Shown here in pieces: positions 24,793 through 32,955 of a stretch of DNA of 64,000 nt. The translations under genes and the position numbers were made by a program. Under the pieces are notes generated by a model. The model saw only the letters and a list, made by a program, of their open reading frames with translations, made no database searches and had not been told where the DNA came from. This DNA is from SFWF01 sp045638145 (GTDB taxonomy: Bacteria; Bacillota; Clostridia; Oscillospirales; Acutalibacteraceae): assembly GCA_045638145.1 (NCBI GenBank), contig JAZUAU010000019.1, positions 39,730 to 103,729 of the forward strand, given 5' to 3'. Each line of letters starts with the position of its first letter. Position 1 is the stretch's first letter.

Positions 24793-26844
24793 ATGTTACT
24801 TTCTAAACCCGAGGTTTTAGCTCCAGTCGGTAATGCCGAAATGATAGTAGCCGCAGTCAGAGCGGGCGCAGATGCAGTCTATCTAGGACTTGCTGACTTT
24901 AACGCGAGACGAAATGCCGAAAATTTTACTTTAGAATCTTTGAGACAGGCGGTAGAATACTGCCATATCCGCGACGTAAAGGTCTATCTTACTTTAAATA
25001 TAATAATTAGTGATGCTGAACTGAAGCGGGCACTTGATATGTGCATTTTAGCAGCAGATGCGGGAATTGATGCTGTTATCGCAACCGATATCGGCTTTGT
25101 AAAGCTACTTAAAACTGCCTGCCCGTCACTTCCTATTCATGCATCAACCCAGATGACAGTGCATTCTCCTGCCGCTCTTAAAGAACTAAAAGAGCTAGGG
25201 CTTACCCGCGTTGTAGTATCAAGAGAAATGAGCCGCGAAGAACTCTCCGAATTTTGCAAAGCTGCGGCAGAATACGATATAGAGGTAGAGGTCTTTGTCC
25301 ACGGAGCACTCTGTATGTGCATTTCGGGACAGTGCCTTTTGTCTGCCGTGCTTGGTGGCAGAAGCGGAAACAGAGGTCTTTGCGCAGGTCCTTGCCGTTT
25401 GCCCTTCAAAGCGAAAAACGGCACCGGCTATGATTTAAGCCTTAAGGACCAAAGTCTTATACCTTACCTTACTGAGCTTTGGGATATGGGTGTTGCCTCT
25501 CTTAAAATAGAGGGCAGAATGAAGCGCCCCGAATATGTTGCGGCGGCTGTTTCAGCCTGTCGACATATGCTTGACGAGGGAGGGGTGCCCGAGAATTTGG
25601 ATAAAGCACTCGAGGATGTATTCTCACGCTCGGGCTTTACCGATGGGTATTATACTGGTAAACTCGGAAAAGATATGTTCGGTATCCGAACAAAGGATGA
25701 CGTTAAGTCAACAAGCGAAACTCTCGCTTCCCTTCACGAGCTTTATCGTAGTGAACTTCAGAGAATATCGCTTCTTGCCGATGTTAAGATAGTTAGAAAC
25801 GAGGAAATATTCCTCTCCCTTTCCGACTGGACCAACTATGTATCAGTAACCGGCTCTATTCCCGAAACTGCAATAAGCAGAGCAATTGACATAGAAACAG
25901 TAAAAGAAAAGTTGTGCAAAACAGGTGGAACACCCTATTATATTGAGAATATAAATATAGAGCTTGACGAGGAGCTTTCGGTAAAGATTTCAGAGCTGAA
26001 TGATCTTCGCCGTACAGCTATAGAAAAGCTTGACGTTCTGCGTGCCGCACCCAATATCCGCGAAAGGTTTGACGTTACTTTCCCACAAAAGGCACGCCCG
26101 GAGCTTAAAGAGATTAAGCGTATTGTTCGCATTGAAAATCCCTCTCAGCTTACCGAAAAGGTAAAAGAAGCAGACCTAGTGGTATTACCACTTGAAAAAG
26201 CCCCGAGTTTTTTTGAACTGTCAAACACAAAATTCGCGGTAGATATGCCTCGTGGAATTTTCAGTGAAGAAAAAGTTATTGAGTATCTAAAAAAATGGAA
26301 GCGGGCGGGTGTTACGGTAGCATTTGCGGGAACACTTTCCGCGGTAGAACTTGCGAAAGCAGAGGGCTTTTCAGTAATCGGAGATTTCGGACTCAATATT
26401 TATAATTCCGCCGCCCTACAGTATTATAACGGCCTTTCTGCGGCGGTATTGTCTACCGAGCTTTTTCTGTCTGAGGCAGTAAGAATTTCGGGAGATATAC
26501 CTAAGGGTATTATCAGCTACGGCAGGCTGCCACTGATGATTACAAGAAACTGCCCCCTTAAAAACGGAGTGGGTTGCACATCATGTGAAAACGGTGGGGA
26601 GCTTATCGACCGAAAGGATACCCGATTTAAGGTGAGATGCCGCAACGGCTGCAGCGAGCTTTTGAATTCGCGACCCATTTGGATAGCCGACCGAAAGAGC
26701 GAAATGACAGGGCTCGATTTCGAGGTGCTTTATTTCACCGATGAGGATGCGGATAGGGTAGACGAGGTGCTGACTGCTTATGAAGAGGGAAAGGCGCCAG
26801 ATTGTGAATATACCCGTGGACTTTATTTCAGAGGTGTTGACTAA
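24793..26844 (+). CDS. Peptidase U32 family protein
   Basis: U32 proteins include the 23S rRNA hydroxylation factor RlhA and tRNA hydroxylation proteins; most act in RNA modification rather than proteolysis. It opens with KPEVLAPVGNAEMIVAAV. The U32 signature lies in FVHGALCMCISGQCLLS followed by GNRGLCAGPCRLPF (about 170-205), with its cluster-forming cysteines. A C-terminal domain includes NCPLKNGVGCTSC, giving a long form of 683 aa. The ATG at 24793 follows TAGGTGA; an upstream in-frame ATG (24691) overlaps the promoter zone. The stop overlaps the HAD gene by one base. Confidence 0.88.
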   Translation: MLLSKPEVLAPVGNAEMIVAAVRAGADAVYLGLADFNARRNAENFTLESLRQAVEYCHIRDVKVYLTLNIIISDAELKRALDMCILAADAGIDAVIATDIGFVKLLKTACPSLPIHASTQMTVHSPAALKELKELGLTRVVVSREMSREELSEFCKAAAEYDIEVEVFVHGALCMCISGQCLLSAVLGGRSGNRGLCAGPCRLPFKAKNGTGYDLSLKDQSLIPYLTELWDMGVASLKIEGRMKRPEYVAAAVSACRHMLDEGGVPENLDKALEDVFSRSGFTDGYYTGKLGKDMFGIRTKDDVKSTSETLASLHELYRSELQRISLLADVKIVRNEEIFLSLSDWTNYVSVTGSIPETAISRAIDIETVKEKLCKTGGTPYYIENINIELDEELSVKISELNDLRRTAIEKLDVLRAAPNIRERFDVTFPQKARPELKEIKRIVRIENPSQLTEKVKEADLVVLPLEKAPSFFELSNTKFAVDMPRGIFSEEKVIEYLKKWKRAGVTVAFAGTLSAVELAKAEGFSVIGDFGLNIYNSAALQYYNGLSAAVLSTELFLSEAVRISGDIPKGIISYGRLPLMITRNCPLKNGVGCTSCENGGELIDRKDTRFKVRCRNGCSELLNSRPIWIADRKSEMTGLDFEVLYFTDEDADRVDEVLTAYEEGKAPDCEYTRGLYFRGVD

Positions 26845-27548
26845 TGATAAAAGCAATTCTTTTTGACCTTGACGGAACCTTGCTCCCGATGGACCAGGAC
26901 TACTTCATTTCGGAATACATGAAAGGTTTGGCTATTAAAATGAGTGTTTACGGGTACGATCCTGAAACACTTATAAAGGCTATGTGGTCTGGCGTTAAGG
27001 CTATTTATAAGAATGACGGGAGCGTCATTAACGAGGAGCGTTTTTGGGAAGAAACCGAGCGTATTCTTCAAAGAAATGCAAGAGCAGACCAACCTCATTT
27101 TAACGATTTTTATAAGAATGAATTTCAAACCTATAAAAATATCTGCGGCTTCAATCCTTTATCAAAGCAGACGGTAGATGAAATTCGTAAAATGGGTTAC
27201 CGTGTCGCTCTTGCAACAAATCCGTTTTTCCCAAGAATAGCCACCGAAAGCCGTGTTGGCTGGGCAGGACTCCTGCCGTCCGATTTCGAGTTTATAACAA
27301 CCTTTGAAAATTCATATTCCTGCAAGCCGAATCCCCGATACTATTTAGAGGTTGCCGAAAAACTTGGACTTTCTCCCGAAGAATGCCTTATGGTAGGTAA
27401 CGATGTCTGCGATGATATGGTTGCCGAAACGATTGGGATGAAGGTCTTCCTTCTTACAGACTGTCTTATAAATATAAAAGATGCAGACATCACGAAATAC
27501 CCCAAAGGAGATTTTTGCGGTCTGCTTCACTTTGTAAAATCGCTATGA
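26844..27548 (+). CDS. HAD-family hydrolase
   Basis: Haloacid-dehalogenase phosphatase. Motif I is FDLDGTLLP (nucleophile Asp8), motif II LATNPFF, motif III the Lys in SCKPNPRYY, and motif IV VGNDVCDDM. A helical cap lies at about 18-110. Length is 234 aa. It is translationally coupled to the U32 gene by one-base overlap, so it may act in the same RNA-modification or repair pathway; the substrate is unknown. Confidence 0.87.
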   Translation: MIKAILFDLDGTLLPMDQDYFISEYMKGLAIKMSVYGYDPETLIKAMWSGVKAIYKNDGSVINEERFWEETERILQRNARADQPHFNDFYKNEFQTYKNICGFNPLSKQTVDEIRKMGYRVALATNPFFPRIATESRVGWAGLLPSDFEFITTFENSYSCKPNPRYYLEVAEKLGLSPEECLMVGNDVCDDMVAETIGMKVFLLTDCLINIKDADITKYPKGDFCGLLHFVKSL

Positions 27549-27580
27549 AAAAACCGCAGAGTTAATCTCTGCGGTTTTCG
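27549..27580 (+). terminator. Intrinsic terminator after the HAD gene
   Basis: AAAACCGCAGAG (27550-27561) / CTCTGCGGTTTT (27567-27578), loop of 5. Confidence 0.9.
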
Positions 27581-27614
27581 TTTAAAGATAATGACATAGT
27601 TCCGGTTTTTGTAG

Positions 27615-27903
27615 TCTATTTTCTTGTTAGGTGAGTTTTTGTATATTGCGGGGTATCCGTTGTTATAAATAGCCTTTTTGTGAAACTCTCGGAAACATAG
27701 TCTCCGATGATATTCATCATAATGCCGCCGTAATATCAGTTTGACTTGTTGAAATGAAGGGTGGGGTAATAATTTTCATTGAAAGAATAGAATCCCGTTT
27801 CATACTTGTATTCTTCATAGGGCGCGAATACTTTTTGCAATCGGTACAGAGTACAAGTGTAAATACTAAAATTACAATAAGAAGAGTTAAAAAAGTTTTT
27901 AAT
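27615..27903 (-). pseudogene. Decayed third copy of the SGNH lipoprotein gene
   Basis: Reading the minus strand, an AAAGGAG site (27916-27910) is followed by a signal-peptide-like stretch LLKTFLTLLIVILVF ending in LVLC, a lost-start lipoprotein leader. Then, in another frame, come YKYETGFYSFNENYYP and FNKSN, a stop, and MMNIIGDYVSESF. These align with GFYSLNDNDYPPLIFD and INIIGDSISHG of the intact neighbour at 27917-29170. A frameshift, at least one stop and loss of everything after about 90 codons make it a relic. It accounts for most of the gap of about 370 bases between the HAD and SGNH genes. Confidence 0.75.
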
Positions 27904-27916
27904 AAATAACTCCTTT

Positions 27917-29170
27917 TTAACCTAAATCAGAAGAAAAGGGAATACCGAAGAAATAGCAAATCTTTCTTGCAATCAGTCGGCACCCGTTAGCTGTTGGGTG
28001 AGCGGCATCTGCTAGGAGATACTCTGCATTTATCTTATACATATCGGTAAAATCAACATAGTAGCCGTTAGCAGACTGGGCACAGGCAAATAAATTCATT
28101 TTGTAATTAGTTGCCCAGGTTGTGAGCGAACCTTTGGGCCAGAGAAAATCAAGCACGATGAGGGTTGACCCATATTTTTTACAAGCAGAAGATACAACGT
28201 TGAGCTTTGAGGCGAAGACATCTAGGTCCTGACTGCTTCCGGCATCATTATAACCGAGTGCAAGTATTACATAATTTGACTGACACATCCTATCGAGAAG
28301 CTCATCCTGTATTTCACAGAGCGTCATTCCACTCAGGGAATAATTATTTATCATAACGCCGCCGTCGCTTTCGGCATAGGCAATTCCGCATATGTTTAGC
28401 TGTTTTCCGTCTGTTTTAGTGATTGTTATATCTATTTGGCTCGGAAGATCATCGGGAACGGCAATATATTTTGTTCTTGCTGTGTAGTCAAGCTCTGATG
28501 AGGTTAGCTCTGTGTGAACGGTATTGCCATTCACAGCAACCTCGAAGCCTCCGTAGCTTGAACCTTGAGTAAAGTAAATATAGAAACCGTTTATATGACG
28601 GTCATAGCCATCAGCTTTTCGGTCCAGTTTAATGCTCAATGTGGAGCCCACTTTGTCGTTTGAGGAATACAAGCAATATCCAGGAGTATAAACAACGTGT
28701 CTCGTTATAGACCAGCTTCCGTTTACGGCCTCAACCTTGTGAAGCTCGGTGTCACCGTATCCTGAACTGTCAAGCATAGAAACATATCCAAAGTTGTTAG
28801 TGCTGAATTGCTTGTTAAATGAGTTTTTGAAAAGATTGGTCCAAGAATTATTATAAATCTTACCCGATTGCATTCCGTGAGAGATTGAATCACCGATGAT
28901 ATTTATGCTTTTTTCACCGTAGATGCTCATTGGCTTATCAAAAATAAGCGGAGGATAATCATTGTCGTTAAGGGAATAAAAACCCCGATCCGAGTAAATG
29001 AAATTTTCAAAAGCTTTTTCGTCATCTGTTAACTCTTCACCGCAAGGAATGATAGAAGAAGTATCTGAAGAGGTTTCGTTTACATTAGAAGTGTTATTAT
29101 TGCAACCTGAAAACAGAACAAGAACAGGAAAAAAGAAGGTCATAAATATTCTTCGTAAAATTCTTTTCAT
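27917..29170 (-). CDS. SGNH/GDSL-type esterase lipoprotein, copy 1
   Basis: Predicted surface lipoprotein esterase. The signal peptide starts MKRILRRIFMTFFFPVLVL with lipobox FSGC, followed by an Asn/Ser/Thr linker. Block I is INIIGDSISHGM (nucleophile Ser in GDS), block III-like VILALGYNDAG (Asn), and the late AAHPTANGCRLIA supplies the Asp/His pair (DAAHP). Between blocks I and III sits a beta-sandwich insert (HINGFYIYF, VAVNGNTVH). Length is 417 aa. The ATG at 29170 follows a G-rich site. It is about the same size and order of blocks as the gene at 29383-30603. Likely removes acyl groups from polysaccharide; inferred. Confidence 0.85.
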   Translation of the reverse strand: MKRILRRIFMTFFFPVLVLFSGCNNNTSNVNETSSDTSSIIPCGEELTDDEKAFENFIYSDRGFYSLNDNDYPPLIFDKPMSIYGEKSINIIGDSISHGMQSGKIYNNSWTNLFKNSFNKQFSTNNFGYVSMLDSSGYGDTELHKVEAVNGSWSITRHVVYTPGYCLYSSNDKVGSTLSIKLDRKADGYDRHINGFYIYFTQGSSYGGFEVAVNGNTVHTELTSSELDYTARTKYIAVPDDLPSQIDITITKTDGKQLNICGIAYAESDGGVMINNYSLSGMTLCEIQDELLDRMCQSNYVILALGYNDAGSSQDLDVFASKLNVVSSACKKYGSTLIVLDFLWPKGSLTTWATNYKMNLFACAQSANGYYVDFTDMYKINAEYLLADAAHPTANGCRLIARKICYFFGIPFSSDLG

Positions 29171-29203
29171 AATAAAATCCCCCAAAATCCATTTTATATT
29201 GAA

Positions 29204-29232
29204 ATGATACATTATAATATGGTGTAAGTCAA
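29204..29232 (-). promoter_or_regulatory. Promoter of SGNH copy 1
   Basis: Minus strand TTGACT (29232-29227), 17-bp spacer, TATCAT (29209-29204). A better -10 hexamer (TATAAT) nearby is at the wrong spacing. Confidence 0.6.
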
Positions 29233-29260
29233 GATAAATATAGAACCCTAAAAATCGAAC

Positions 29261-29293
29261 AAAGAGAAAACGGCACATCCGGACGGATATGCC
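29261..29293 (-). terminator. Terminator after SGNH copy 2
   Basis: Minus strand GGCATATCCG (29293-29284) / CGGATGTGCC (29281-29272), followed by GTTTTCTCTTT. Confidence 0.75.
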
Positions 29294-29382
29294 TATCTGC
29301 TTAAATAAAATCAAGAACTACAAGGACGGATTTAGCATAATAAAAGTAAAATCAGTTTTTTCAAAGTATTACTCTTTCACAT

Positions 29383-30603
29383 TTATTTAACTTCTGAACA
29401 GAAAGGAACAGAGAAAAGATATGAAACGGCTCTTGCAATAGCCCTGTGCCCAATAATGCTAGGGTAGGAGTTGTCGGTCAAGAATTCGGCATCTGATACC
29501 GAGGTGAGCGAGCGCAGGTCTAAATAATATCCGTCTGCAACAGCGGCGGCATCCGACAATGCGGTGCTGTATTCGTCTTTGCCATCCTGCCAAATAAGGT
29601 CGACGACAACAAGGGTCGTACCGTTTTCTCTGCATGCGGAGGAAATTACCGACAGTTTTTTCTTGAATTTATCAATATTTTTGTTGTTGATTGCATCGTT
29701 AAAACCAAGAGATAAAACGAGATAATCGGTCTTTGCAAGGTTTTTCAGTGTATCATCTTCAATATCTGTGAGGGCGAGAGAGGGAATAGAGTAATTGTTG
29801 ACGGTAGTACTGCTATCGTTTTCAGCGTAACTAATACCCGTAATTGCAATTAGGTTAGCATCCTTTTTAGCTATTCGTATTTCAATCTTTGAGTCAAGCC
29901 CGTCAGGGATAGCAATATAATTTGTTTTTGCAAAAAAGTCGGTGTCGCCCGAGGTGTTAATAGTTGTGATTTTTTTACCGTTCACCGTAATATCAAAGTT
30001 ACCTGCACCGGGTAGTTTAAGATAATGAATATAAAATCCGTTTATAGAGCGTTTCAGCCCGTCGGCACTGCGGTCGATTTCAAAAAGCAGTGTAGAGCCG
30101 GTGCCACTCGGAGAGGTGTAGGTGCAAAAACCGGGCACGAAGGAAACAGGACTTTTGAATTCCCAAGTTCCGCTTTCAGCGGTTACGGAGTGAAGCTCTT
30201 CATTTGTAAAAGCTTCGTTGGTGCTATCAAGTAGAGAAACAAATCCGTGGTTGTTTGTGCCGACATCATCGTTTATCGAGTATTTAAAAAGGGAAACCCA
30301 CGAATAATTATAAACCTTGCCTGAATTCTCACCATAAGAAACAGAATCGCCAAGAATACTAATGATTTTTGTGTCCTCTTTTAAGGTAAGGTGTTTATCT
30401 TTTCCAAATGAGTAAACGATGTCCTCGGAATAAATTATGTTCCCATATGGTATTTCTGCATCTTCAAGTGCTTCGCCGAGGGGAATTTCGGCGTCAGTTA
30501 CAATGGGCTCCGAAGAAACGGGGACAGAAGAATCGATAACCTTTTCAGCACAAGCTGTGAGTATCAGGAGAATTAAAAGAGCATAACAAATTATACGTTT
30601 CAT
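29383..30603 (-). CDS. SGNH/GDSL-type esterase lipoprotein, copy 2
   Basis: Paralogue of the adjacent gene. The signal peptide MKRIICYALLILLIL ends in lipobox LTAC. Block I is ISILGDSVSYGEN, block III LVLSLGFNDAIN, and the late NSYPSIIGHRAIARA lacks the AAHP spacing of copy 1 but keeps a His (GHR). The beta-sandwich insert INGFYIHY / VNGKKI is shared with copy 1. Length is 406 aa. The last catalytic Asp-x-x-His pair is changed to S-Y-P-S in this copy, so activity may differ. GGAGG precedes the start. It has its own promoter and terminator. Confidence 0.83.
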   Translation of the reverse strand: MKRIICYALLILLILTACAEKVIDSSVPVSSEPIVTDAEIPLGEALEDAEIPYGNIIYSEDIVYSFGKDKHLTLKEDTKIISILGDSVSYGENSGKVYNYSWVSLFKYSINDDVGTNNHGFVSLLDSTNEAFTNEELHSVTAESGTWEFKSPVSFVPGFCTYTSPSGTGSTLLFEIDRSADGLKRSINGFYIHYLKLPGAGNFDITVNGKKITTINTSGDTDFFAKTNYIAIPDGLDSKIEIRIAKKDANLIAITGISYAENDSSTTVNNYSIPSLALTDIEDDTLKNLAKTDYLVLSLGFNDAINNKNIDKFKKKLSVISSACRENGTTLVVVDLIWQDGKDEYSTALSDAAAVADGYYLDLRSLTSVSDAEFLTDNSYPSIIGHRAIARAVSYLFSVPFCSEVK

Positions 30604-30624
30604 AACTCGAACCTCCTATTACAG

Positions 30625-30653
30625 ATAATATCATAAAAATTGGCAAATTGCAA
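30625..30653 (-). promoter_or_regulatory. Promoter of SGNH copy 2
   Basis: Minus strand TTGCAA (30653-30648), 17-bp spacer, TATTAT (30630-30625). Confidence 0.6.
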
Positions 30654-30827
30654 TTCACAATTAAGGGAGTTAAACGGATTTTGGATAAAATAGAAATGTA
30701 ACAGATTTGCTCAAAATCTAGGATTAATTGCGGTGCCGTCTTGATTGGGGAATTCGGTTTTGTTTTTTAATAAGAGAACCTAATAACGAAAACGCAATAA
30801 AATTTAGTGAAGAAATAAGTTTGCGGG

Positions 30828-30960
30828 GCAGTCGATCGTCTGCAGTGGCTATGCCACCACATACTGTTTCGCTCATCGACTAAACACTGTGTGTCCAGTA
30901 ACCGACTTCGCGCTCTGCGCTAAAAACTTGCCGCTGGCAACTTATATTAACGCGCAGACC
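30828..30960. other. Structured non-coding element with two nested stem-loop domains
   Basis: The 430-base gap before tmRNA holds no protein gene, but this part is densely self-complementary. Domain 1: AGTCGAT (30830-30836) pairs with ATCGACT (30875-30881) around an inner hairpin GTGGC-TAT-GCCAC (30845-30857). Domain 2: TCTGCGC (30914-30920) pairs with GCGCAGA (30952-30958) around TTGCC-GCT-GGCAA (30928-30940). It also looks more GC-rich than its flanks by eye. It could be a small RNA or a palindromic mobile-element relic. No known RNA family is recognised. Confidence 0.5.
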
Positions 30961-30996
30961 CTCTCGAGTTCGACTCCACCTCAACATATTTTAATC

Positions 30997-31028
30997 GAAA
31001 AAAAGAAGAGATTCTAACGAACCTCTTC
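30997..31028 (-). terminator. Terminator of the smpB-ssrA transcript
   Basis: Minus strand GAAGAG (31028-31023) / CTCTTC (31010-31005), extended by TT/AA pairs, followed by a run of seven T. Confidence 0.82.
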
Positions 31029-31035
31029 CTTTTTT

Positions 31036-31381
31036 TGGTGAAGGTGGGGGGAGTCGAACCCCCGTCCAAAAAGCAATCCTTACAAACTTCTCCGAGCGCA
31101 GACGGTCATCATTATTCCCTCGCAGAAAAGGAGGCCGTCAGCCTTTTCTGCTTGGTAGCCGATAGGTCATGACGGGGCTATCGGCATTACCCCGTTCACG
31201 TTCACCGCTAGTCGACGCCCTTGCCGGTTCGCGGTACTACCGGGTCGGACGGCTGCTTAATTAAGCAGCAAGAGCAACTTTAGAGTTGTCGTTTAATTTA
31301 AAAATTTGCGCTGATTTAGGTGGTTCGCACCACCGCTCGCTTATCATAATTCAAGCTCCCTGTCGAAACCTTTACACCCCC
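31036..31381 (-). ncRNA. ssrA: Transfer-messenger RNA (tmRNA)
   Basis: Rescues ribosomes stalled on broken mRNA and adds a degradation tag. The 5' end GGGGGTG (31381-31375), then TTTCGACAGGG, is the standard tmRNA opening. The 3' end is a tRNA-like T arm (GGGGG-TTCGACT-CCCCC), then CACCTTC-A-CCA with CCA encoded (31038-31036). The acceptor stem pairs with two G-U wobbles. The tag frame reads NDNSKVALAA followed by TAA, with the conserved ALAA end; the resume codon just before it is uncertain (the in-frame triplet is TTA). Length of about 346 nt is typical. It lies 27 bases after smpB with no clear promoter, so the two are likely co-transcribed. Confidence 0.96.
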
Positions 31382-31408
31382 GTGTTTATTTATATATTAC
31401 GCCGAAAA

Positions 31409-31867
31409 TCAGCGGTTTTGCTCTTTTATCGCTCTTTCCATATCGCGATTCGCACTTCTTTCTGCCGCTACCGCGCGCTTGTCGTAAAGCTTTTTGCCTC
31501 GGCAAAGGCCAAGCTGCACCTTTACAAGCGAACCCTTGAAATATAATGACAGGGGAACAAGGGCAAGGCCCTGCTGTTTTACAAGACCGAAAAGTCTCAT
31601 TATTTCTCTCTTGTGAAGAAGCAGCCGTCTAACCCTCATCGGGTCACGGTTAAAACGGTTTCCGTAGTCATAGGGGGAGATATGCATCTGCTTTATGAGC
31701 ATCTCTCCGTCATCAACACTGCACCAAGCGTCTTTGAGATTTACTCCGCCGGCTCTGATGCTCTTTATTTCGGTACCTGTAAGTTCAATTCCTGCCTCGA
31801 TGCTTTCGATGACAAAATATTCGTGGTATGCGGCTTTGTTGGTTGTGATAGTCTTGGTATTTTCCAC
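31409..31867 (-). CDS. smpB: SsrA-binding protein SmpB
   Basis: Partner of tmRNA in trans-translation. NKAAYHEYFVIESIEAGIEL, TGTEIKSIRAGGVNLKDAW and the HISPYDYGN motif are family hallmarks. The basic tail RGKKLYDKR then AAERSANRDMERAIKE is the helix entering the mRNA channel. GTG at 31867 is chosen as start: AGGAGGTG lies 6-8 bases upstream, while the in-frame ATG at 31888 precedes that site and has none. Length is 152 aa. It is immediately upstream of ssrA. Confidence 0.95.
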   Translation of the reverse strand: MENTKTITTNKAAYHEYFVIESIEAGIELTGTEIKSIRAGGVNLKDAWCSVDDGEMLIKQMHISPYDYGNRFNRDPMRVRRLLLHKREIMRLFGLVKQQGLALVPLSLYFKGSLVKVQLGLCRGKKLYDKRAVAAERSANRDMERAIKEQNR

Positions 31868-31898
31868 CGAAAACACCTCCTTTTGCATTTAGTATGTT

Positions 31899-31927
31899 AT
31901 TATATCGCGAAAAAACACATCCGTCAA
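31899..31927 (-). promoter_or_regulatory. Promoter of smpB-ssrA
   Basis: Minus strand TTGACG (31927-31922), 17-bp spacer, TATAAT (31904-31899). Confidence 0.85.
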
Positions 31928-31939
31928 GTGAAATTTGCC

Positions 31940-31972
31940 GAAAAAAGACCTCTCCAAAAATAGGAGAGGTCT
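31940..31972 (-). terminator. Terminator of the rsmD-coaD operon
   Basis: Minus strand AGACCTCTCC (31972-31963) / GGAGAGGTCT (31955-31946), then six T. Confidence 0.92.
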
Positions 31973-31983
31973 AAAAGCTTTAA

Positions 31984-32448
31984 TTACTTCTCGGGATTTG
32001 CGGTGGGAATCTGCTGCTTGAGTGCGGCGCGGGTTTTTCTAACCTCAGAAAGATTAGCGGTAAGTCCCTCGTCAGCGCGACGCATAATATCGTCAACAAA
32101 TTCTTGTGCAGCCTTTCTCATCTCACGACTCTTAGTCTGAGCGGTTGCAATGATTTCGCTTGCCTTTTCCTGAGCAAGACGGGTAATCTCTTCCTGAGCA
32201 ACAAGAGCCTTTGCACGCTCCTCTGCAGAACGGATGATTCCGTCAGCCTCTCTCTTTGCATTTGTGATAATGTCGGTACGGTCGGCAACGATTCCTCGTG
32301 CCTGCTTGATTTCACCGGGAATGTTAAGACGGATATCGTCAACAAGAGCGCGAAGCTTCTCAATATCAACGAGAGTGCGCTTGCCGGGAAGTCTTACACC
32401 TCCGTCAAGTATTTCGTCAAACTGTTCAAGTAATTCTTCGATAGACAT
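31984..32448 (-). CDS. Coiled-coil protein of unknown function
   Basis: A 154-residue, highly charged, mostly helical protein with a long predicted coiled coil (about 40-145; heptad-like EIKQARGIVADRTDIITNAK and EERAKALVAQEE). It has no catalytic motif, signal or membrane segment. From memory, short proteins of this kind, sometimes labelled ATPase without a P-loop, follow coaD in many Clostridia. It resembles DivIVA or V-ATPase E/H-type coils in composition only. It is third in the rsmD-coaD operon, 16 bases after coaD. Confidence 0.72.
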   Translation of the reverse strand: MSIEELLEQFDEILDGGVRLPGKRTLVDIEKLRALVDDIRLNIPGEIKQARGIVADRTDIITNAKREADGIIRSAEERAKALVAQEEITRLAQEKASEIIATAQTKSREMRKAAQEFVDDIMRRADEGLTANLSEVRKTRAALKQQIPTANPEK

Positions 32449-32464
32449 AATTTTTGTTTCCTTT

Positions 32465-32953
32465 CTATTTTAATCTCTTTAATATATCGCTGTGAATGAC
32501 CTCAGGAACAAAATCCGAAATATCGCCGCCCATACTTGCAATCTGCTTTACCATACTTGAGCTGAGATACATATTCTCTGCACTTGTGGTAAGAAAGACG
32601 GTTTCAACCTCGGGATTCAGTTTTTTATTAGCAAGCGCCATCTGAAACTCATATTCAAAGTCGGTGACAGCGCGAAGGCCCTTAACAATAACCGAAGCAT
32701 TTTTCTCGGCGGCGTAATCCGCAAGGAGTCCCTCAGAGTGGTCAACCTCAACGTTTGGGAGATGGGCAGTTGCGCGGCGTATCATTTCCATACGCTCTTC
32801 GATAGTAAAGCTTGTTGAATTCATTTTTTTTACATTGGACATTACAACAACGATAACCTTCTCAAACATTTTCGAGCTTCTGGTTATAATGTCAAGATGT
32901 CCTTTGGTAACGGGGTCAAAGCTACCGGGACAAATAGCTATTGAATTTTTCAT
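32465..32953 (-). CDS. coaD: Pantetheine-phosphate adenylyltransferase
   Basis: Penultimate enzyme of coenzyme A synthesis, joining ATP and 4'-phosphopantetheine. Nucleotidyltransferase motif PGSFDPVTKGHLDII (about 9-23, with the TxGH signature). GLRAVTDFEYEFQMA and LSSSMVKQIA (the ISSS/T motif) follow. Length of 162 aa is typical. It starts two bases after rsmD, the standard pairing in Bacillota. Confidence 0.96.
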   Translation of the reverse strand: MKNSIAICPGSFDPVTKGHLDIITRSSKMFEKVIVVVMSNVKKMNSTSFTIEERMEMIRRATAHLPNVEVDHSEGLLADYAAEKNASVIVKGLRAVTDFEYEFQMALANKKLNPEVETVFLTTSAENMYLSSSMVKQIASMGGDISDFVPEVIHSDILKRLK

Positions 32954-32955
32954 TT

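Noticed and set aside
30961..30995. T-loop-like GAGTTCGACTC followed by CACCTCAACA on the plus strand, resembling a tRNA or tmRNA 3' end
   Set aside because: The T stem cannot form (CTCGAG is not complementary to CCACC), no acceptor partner or anticodon arm is found upstream, and the orientation is opposite to tmRNA, so it is not an attachment-site direct repeat.
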